Shown here one piece after another: positions 57,815 to 64,000 of a stretch of 64,000 bases of DNA. The translations under genes were made by a program, and so were the position numbers. This DNA is from Crocodylus rhombifer (lineage: Eukaryota > Chordata > Crocodylia > Crocodylidae), in contig JAVSML010020386.1 in NCBI GenBank assembly GCA_038503035.1, forward strand, positions 1-64,000, in the 5' to 3' direction. A model generated the notes under the pieces. It searched no databases, was not told where the DNA came from, and was given only the letters and a program-made list of their open reading frames with translations. Numbering within the stretch: position 1 is the first letter of the stretch; every line of letters starts with the position of its first letter.

Positions 57815-60118
57815 TGAATGCCAGGAGCTTGGGGAATAAACAGGATGAACTCTATAAACAGGATGACGCTCTATATTAAGGAGGAATACACATCCTCGTT
57901 AATTAGCAAGGAGTCAGGGGAGGGGCACTCTGAAGTGCTTTGGGTTAGAGTACAAGGCAGTTGAGGGGAAAGGGACTTAATGGTGGGAGTCTACTACAGA
58001 CCTCCCAACCAGGGAGAAGAGCTTGACTAGGAATTCTTGGGTCAGCTCACAGAGGTAGTGAAGGCTAAGGATGTGGTAGTCATGGGGGACCTGAACTTCC
58101 CGGACATCTGCTGGGAAGAGCAGTCAGCCAGGTCTGAACGCTCACATAGGTTCTTGGCCAGAGTGCAGGACCTCCATCTAACCCAGAAGGTGCACAGCCC
58201 CACCAGGGGGGACACCTTGTTGGGCTTAGTGCTGGCCACGGGTGATGACCTGGTGAGGGGGCTGCGGGTGCTCGACCACCTGGGCGACAGCAATCATCGC
58301 CTGCTGGAATTCACCATCCAGCGCAAGGTGGCAAAGGCCTGCAGCAAGGCAGCAACCCTAGATTTTAGGAGGGCAGACTTCAACAAGCTAAGGAGGATAG
58401 TTGGAGAAGTGCTGAGGTCCTGGAGGGGAGGGGAGGGGAGGGGAGCCAGGTGTCCAAGGAGAGTGGTCGCTTCTTAAGGAGACGATCCTCCAAGCCCAAA
58501 GGAAGGTAATCCCGACGAGGATCAAAGGGAGCAGGAGAGCACACAAGCCTCCGTGGCTCACCAAAAGTATCCGGGAATGTCTCCTTGCTAAAAAGGAGGC
58601 TTACACCCAATGGAAAGAAGGGGTCATCATCAGGGAGGGCTATTCTGTAGTTATGTAGGGGAGCAGTAGGGATGTAGGGGGGTACTTAGGAAGGCCAAGG
58701 CAGAGATGGAACTGGGGCTAGCTTCCCAGATTAAGGACAATAAGAAGTCCTTTTTTAAATACATAGGGGGTAAAAAGAAGGTCCCAGGTAATGTGGGGCC
58801 CTTGCAGGACGCCATGGGAAACTTGGTCATCACACCAGATGGCAAAGCTAACATGCTTAACGATTTCTTTGCCTCCGTCTTCCTGAGTAGGGACCAGAAC
58901 AGCCACCTCCCTGCTGGGCCCCCCTCGGGCCCTGGGGGAGGCACACCTGGGCCACGGGTTAGCAAGGATTTAGTTAGGGAGCTACTGGAGGGGTTGGACG
59001 TATTCAAGTCAGCTGGCCCAGATGATCTCCACCCTAGAGTTCTAAAGGAACTGGCCGAGGTCATTGCAAGTCCCCTGGCACAACTTTATGAGCACTCGTG
59101 GTGCTCTAGTGAGGTACCGGAGGACTGGAAGAGGGCCAACGTGGTGCCCATCTTCAAAAAAGGCAGGAAGGAGGATCTGGGAAACTATAGGCCGGTTAGT
59201 CTTACCTTGATCCTAGGCAAGCTGTTCGAGAAAATTATGCTGGCACACATCCAGGAGGGGCCAGCAGGGGACTGCATGCTTAGGAGCATGAGGGGGTAAA
59301 AAGCACCCTGTTCAAATTTGCTGATGACACTAAGATGTGGGGGGACGTGAGCACACTGGAAGGATGCAACAGGCTACAATCAGACCTAGACAGGTTACAA
59401 GGGTGGGCGGACGAGAATAGGATGGGTTTCAACACAGACAAGTGCAAGGTGATGCACCTCGAGAGGAACAACCAGAACCATACCTACAGGTTAGGGAACT
59501 CCCCTCTTGCCAGCACGGAGGCGGAAAGGGATCTGGGGGTCATCATTGACTCCAAGAAGAACATGGGCCGGCAGTGTGGGGAGGCAGTCAGGAAGGCCAA
59601 CCGCACCTTGGCATGCATCCAGAGATGCATCTCGAGCAGGTCCAAAGAGGTAATCCTCCCCCTATGCGGCACTGGTCAGGCCGCAGCTGGAGTATTGCAT
59701 CCAATTCTGGGTGCCACACTTCAAGAGGGATGTCGACAGCATGGAGAGGGTCCAGAGGAGGGCCACTCATATGATCAGGGGACAGTAGGGCAGGCCCTAT
59801 GAGGACAGGGTGCGGGACCTGAACCTGTTCAGCCTCCAAAAGAGAAGGCTGAGGGGGGATCTTGTGGCCTATTATAAATTAGTCAGGGGGGATCAGCAAG
59901 CATTGGGGAAGTCACTGTTTCCCCGAGCACCGCCAGGAGTGACCAGGAATAACGGTCACAAGCTGGCAGAGGGTAGGTTTAGGTTAGATATCAGGAGGCG
60001 CTACTTCACAGTCAGGGCGGCTAGGGTCTGGAACCAGCTTCCAAGAGAAGTGGTGCAGGCTCCTACCCTGGGGGTGTTTAAGAGGAGGTTAGATGAACAT
60101 CTTGCTGGGGTCATTTGA
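57815..60118 (+). pseudogene. CR1 ORF2, internally deleted and frameshifted
   Basis: Readable blocks in order: MNARSLGNKQDEL, VVVMGDLNFPDICW and LGDSNHRLLEFTI (endonuclease), KDNKKSFFKYIGGKKK, EVPEDWKRANVVPIFKKGRK, then a jump to FKFADDTKMWGD, GFNTDKCKVMHLER and finally PTLGVFKRRLDEHLAGVI with a stop at 60116-60118. The catalytic ADD survives but the preceding palm is deleted. A (GGGGA)n run at about 58422-58444 adds a further break. Confidence 0.92.
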
Positions 60119-60208
60119 CCCCAGTATTCTTTCCTGCCATGGCAGGGGGTTGGACTAGATGATCTGCTCAGGTCCCTTCCAACCCTAGAAACTATGAAAC
60201 TATGAAAC

Positions 60209-62925
60209 TTGTCCTCTGGCTTAACACAAATAATTACGATGTCATAGGGATAATGGAGACCTGGTGGGACTCCACCCATGGCTGGACCATGCGGGTATAG
60301 ACAGCTATACCATGTACAGGAGAGATGAAGTGGACAAAAGGGGTGGGGGTGTAGCTCTCTGTGTCCAGGAAAGCTTAACATTGGTGCCCAGGATGGACAA
60401 CTGGAGACCCTCTTGGTTAAAATCCACAGGGAACACGGCACAGGGGACACAGTGGTGGGAGTCCACTACAGACCTCCCACCCAGAATCAAAAGCTTGACC
60501 AGGAATTCACCAGGGAATTGGCTGAGGCCTCACACTCCTGATCCATGGTTGTCATGGGAGACTTCAACTACCCAGACATCTCATGGAAAGAGCGCTCAGC
60601 CAAATCCAAGCGGTCGTAAAGCTTCCTCATGTGCATGGATGAGCTCTATCTGACACAAGAAGTCTATGGGCCAATGAGAGGTAAAGCGCTGCTTGACTTG
60701 GTACTGGCAACCGGGGACAACCTAATCAGTGACCTAACGATCAAAGGGAAGCTGGGTGACAGCGACCACAAGCTGATCACCTTCACCATCTGTCATAAAA
60801 CTGACAAGTCAGTCAGCAATACAAAAGTCCCTGACTTCAGGAAAGCTTACTTTGACAAACTCAGGAGGCTTGTTGGTGAGGCCCCAAGGGACCACGACCC
60901 CAAGGGGAAAGGAAGTCAGAAAGAGTGCTTGCTCCTCAAGGGAGTGATCCTAGATACATAAGCTAAGTCTATTCTATCTTGGAGGAAAGGCAGCAAAAGG
61001 GCACAGCAGCTCCTTTGGCTCTAGCGGAACTAGCGGACCTCCTGCATCTAAAAAGAAAGACCTACAAAGGATGGAGGACAGGATCCACCTCCAAGGAGGA
61101 ATATTCTGCACTGGTCTGGACCTGCACGGAGCGAACCAGGAAAACCAACACTGTGACTGAACTCCAACTGGCTACAAGTATCAAGGATAATAAAAAGTCC
61201 TTTTTTAGATATGTGGGGAACTGGAGGAAAAGCAAGGGCAACATTGGACCCCTGCTAAATGAGATGGGACAACTGACAGCCGACACCCAGGAAAAAGCCA
61301 ACTTACTAAATGGGTACTTTGCATCGGTCTTTCACCAGTCCCATGGGACACCCCTGCCCATCATGGGACAGGGAGGCCCGGGTAAGGGAGATTCCTTGCC
61401 CTCCATCAATGCTGACCTTGTGAAGGAACACCTTGAGAGGCTGGACACCTTCAAGTCAGCTCAAGGGTGCTCAAGGAGCTGGCTGGCATCATAGCTCAGC
61501 CCCTGGCATGGATCTTCAAGAACTCCTGGTGCTCTGGTGAAGTGCCTGAAGATTGGAAGAAGGCCAATGTGGTGCCTATCTTCAAGAAAGGGAGGAAAGT
61601 GGATCTGGCAAACTACAGACCCATCAGCCTGATCTCTATCCCAGGGAAGGTCTTAGAAAAGATTATCAAAGAGGCCATTCTTAATGGACTGACCGATGGC
61701 AACATCCTGAGGGATAGCCAGCATGGGTTTGTTGCAGGTTGATCTTGCTTGACCAGTCTTATTTCTTTCTATGACCAGGTGACCTATTACCTGGACAAGG
61801 GAAAAGAGATTGATGTCATATATCTTGACTTCAAAAAAGCCTTCGATCTGGTATCCCATGATCACCTCTTGGCAAAACTGGCCAACTGCGGCTTCGGGTC
61901 CACCGTGATCTGCTGGCTGGGGAATTGGTTCTGTGGTCAGACCCAGAGGGTGGTGGTTGATGGAAGTCAATCATCATGGTGCCCTGTGACCAGGTCAAGG
62001 CTCTGTCCTTGGACCTATATTGTTTAACATCTTCATTAATGATGTGGATATTGGTGTCAGAAGCAGACTGGCCAAGGTCACCAATGATACCAAACTTTGG
62101 GGTAAAGCATCCACACCTGAGGACAGGAGGGCAATCCAGGCTGACCTTGACAGGCTCAGGAAATGGGCAGACAAGAACCTGATGGTGTTTAACACTGAAA
62201 AATGCAAGGTTCTCCACCTTGGGAAGAAAAACCTGCTGCAGGCTTATAGGCTCAGCAGTGCTATGTTGGCTAGCACTGCGGATGAAAGGGACCTGGGGGT
62301 CATGACTGGCCACAAGATGAACATAAGCCTTCAATGTGATGCTGCTGCTAGTAAAGTGAGCAAAATGCTGGCTTGCATCCATAGATGCTTCTCAAGCAAA
62401 TCCTAGGACATCATTCTCCTGTTGTACTTGGCCTTGGTGCGCCACAATTCAAGAAGGATGTGGAGAAACTTGAGAGTCCAGAGAAGAGCCACGCGGATGA
62501 TCAGAGATCAGGAAAACAGACTGTACGACGACAGACAGAGCTATGGGACTCTTCAGCTTGGAAAAGCGCAGGCTCGGGGTGATCTGATGGCCACCTATAA
62601 GTTTATAAGGGGTGTTCACCAGGATCTGAAGGAATGTTTGTTCACCAGAGCACCCCAAGGGAAGACAAGGTTGAACAGTTATAAACTACTGCAAGACTGC
62701 AGTAGTAAGGAAGAACTTCTTTACTGTCCGAGCCCCAAGGTCTGGAATAGCCTGCCATGGGAGGTGGTTCAAGCACCTACTTTGAACACCTTCAAGAGAA
62801 ATGTGGATGTTTACCTTGCTGGGATTCTATGACCCCAGCTGACTTTCTGCCCCTGGGGTAGGGGGCTGGACTTGATGATCTTCCAAAGTCCATTCCAACC
62901 CTAATGTCTATGAAATATAGGAAAT
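60209..62925 (+). mobile_element. CR1 LINE, second copy, head-to-tail (TCTATGAA subfamily)
   Basis: Starts abruptly in the endonuclease (NNYDVIGIMETWWDSTHG) immediately after the terminal repeat of the preceding CR1, and runs to a TGTCTATGAAATATAGG end. It is closer in sequence to the 19530-22795 copy than to its neighbour. Multiple stops and frameshifts make it clearly older than that copy. Confidence 0.95.
60230..62832 (+). pseudogene. CR1 ORF2 of the second copy, heavily mutated
   Basis: Endonuclease blocks (VVMGDFNYPDISW in about 60547-60585, LGDSDHKLITF at about 60750) and reverse-transcriptase blocks (VPEDWKKANVVPIFKKGRKV, IYLDFKKAFDLVSHDHLL) are split over at least six frames. There is a TGA in the FVAG region (61740), and the catalytic FADD is replaced by VTND at about 62077-62088. 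The end is LNTFKRNVDVYLAGIL. Confidence 0.92.
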
Positions 62926-64000
62926 AATGTGACTTATGAATTAATGTATATTTGAAACTGGGAGTGGCAAAAAGGTTAAGTTGTCCAAAAAATTAGCAAA
63001 TCAGGTCTTGGTGACTCAGCGAAAGTCTTTACAATTCTGAAGATGTAGTAAAATTCTGTGCGAGATGTTTACGTTCTTTGACATGTTTTATACACAATGA
63101 GAGGAGGGGGAAAAACTGCGCTTCTGTGCAGTTATACTGAAAATAGGATGAGAGTGTTCAGAAGGGACAGCAGAGGGCAGCCTGTGGAGGTGTAATGTTT
63201 TCTGCAAAGTGAATGAGGTTTTTTGCTTTATCCTGGCCAAGAAGTTCATTTTCTGCGAACTTCCCTTCTCCTTTGTTTCACCTGTTATTCGTTACCTATT
63301 CAGGAATAAGAGTCTACAGTACGCATGACCCAGAACATAGCCTTCTGAACACAGGACATGAACTTGGGGCTTCTTTTTAAACAAACACTTAATCACTTTC
63401 TGAAAGGTTCAATGTCTCTGTTTAACAATCTAAACATGAGAAATAATTCTTTCTCCTTTAAAACTATTATTTCCCACCACTTTTGTCGGTAATACTTTGT
63501 ATGTAAAATACTTTTTAGTTCATCACAGAATAGCCTCCTAAAATAGGCAAAACTTGGTAAATAAAAGTTGCTGCTCCATAGATCTTTTAGCTAAAGGTCA
63601 TNNNNNNNNNNAAGACCTTTTGAATCTGACATGTTTGCACCTTAAGACCTCCCATGCCCTTTGAATTTCATTTTATTAAAGTCAGCCCTATCTTGGTTGC
63701 TAACCTTTGGGTTTTGGACATTAGGGACTGCCAGGATCAGACACGTACATTTTACCTTCACTCTTATCCCCTTCACCTACAAAGATTATGTTGTCAAGCA
63801 GCAATATACTGTCTTTTAACTACAGTACTTTTGTTAGGGCAATTTGAAGATTGAATGAGCTATGCAATAGGGACCCAGTTCAGATTTTTGGTGTACTGGT
63901 GCAGTGCCGAAGTAATGCCACTGAAGATCAGACTGAGATCAGACTACATCTACACAATATCACAAAACTCTACTTGCTAAACAGAGCCCAAAGACTACAA
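62926..64000. other. Intergenic DNA with assembly gap
   Basis: AT-rich, no gene recognised. Ten Ns at 63602-63611 mark an assembly gap of arbitrary or estimated size. Confidence 0.7.

Larger units (their letters stand above)
56993..60208 (+). mobile_element. CR1 LINE, long copy with internal deletions (AACTATGA subfamily)
   Basis: About 3.2 kb. It begins in ORF1 (esterase block with VVGDSILRATEGAI at about 57340), then a spacer, ORF2 endonuclease, reverse transcriptase and a 3' UTR ending AACTATGAAACTATGAAAC. ORF2 has lost part of the endonuclease (joined near 57860) and most of the palm (joined near 59265-59300), and frames shift several times. It ends exactly where the second CR1 starts. 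Confidence 0.95.

Noticed and set aside
1..64000. CRISPR array, operon, toxin-antitoxin or other prokaryotic system
   Set aside because: No regularly spaced repeats with unique spacers and no compact gene arrays; intron-exon structure and CR1/hAT content show vertebrate nuclear DNA.
1..64000. tRNA, rRNA or snRNA genes
   Set aside because: I looked for box A/B pairs and familiar conserved blocks and found none convincing; a covariance-model scan would be needed to exclude diverged copies.
45977..64000. The next gene downstream (RETREG1 lies next to MYO10 in mammals)
   Set aside because: No start codon context, exon or coding frame resembling it was found; in mammals the gap is tens of kilobases, so it is probably beyond the window.

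Overview
This is vertebrate genomic DNA. A single protein-coding gene is interrupted by introns with GT/AG boundaries, and the rest is interspersed repeats with no bacterial-type gene organisation. The gene is the 3' two thirds of MYO10 (unconventional myosin-X) on the + strand. The repeats are dominated by CR1 LINEs, with several hAT-like and other inverted-repeat DNA transposons. Abundant, fairly young CR1 copies point to a sauropsid. The CR1 3' ends, built on TCTATGAA or AACTATGA repeats, look crocodilian to me, with a turtle as the alternative. The species call is inference.

Layout. 1-45976: twenty-two coding exons of MYO10, running from the SH1/SH2-converter end of the motor through the IQ lever arm, charged single alpha-helix and coiled coil, acidic PEST-like region, split PH1/PH2 and PH3 domains, MyTH4 and FERM to the stop codon. 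The exons sum to 4257 bases, an exact multiple of three, and give 1418 residues plus stop; every junction keeps the frame. By comparison with remembered human MYO10 (about 2058 residues), about 640 N-terminal residues lie upstream of the window. 45977 to about 48400: 3' UTR and candidate poly(A) signals. 48463-56100: gene-free DNA with several inverted-repeat elements. 56993-62925: two head-to-tail CR1 copies. 62926-64000: nothing recognised, plus a 10-N assembly gap at 63602-63611.

Intron repeats. The 907-8362 intron holds a composite GC-rich hAT-like element (5311-7875) containing a nested retroviral LTR with its polypurine tract and a large inverted duplication. CR1 copies lie at 11319-11570, 18519-19210, 19530-22795 (the longest, reaching into ORF1), 24010-24447, 25636-26120, 30540-32690 (an old copy split by a younger antisense one), 32753-32922 and 37950-38210, with an ancient CR1/L3-type fragment at about 43560-44280.

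How it works together. Only MYO10 appears functional. Its product is a filopodial motor: the lever and helix transmit force, the PH domains bind PtdIns(3,4,5)P3, and MyTH4-FERM binds microtubules and cargo such as integrin beta tails. These roles are known from the family; the sequence shows the domains intact. Every transposon copy I could read is truncated or broken. I found no previously undescribed multi-gene system; the unusual material is the architecture of the repeats.
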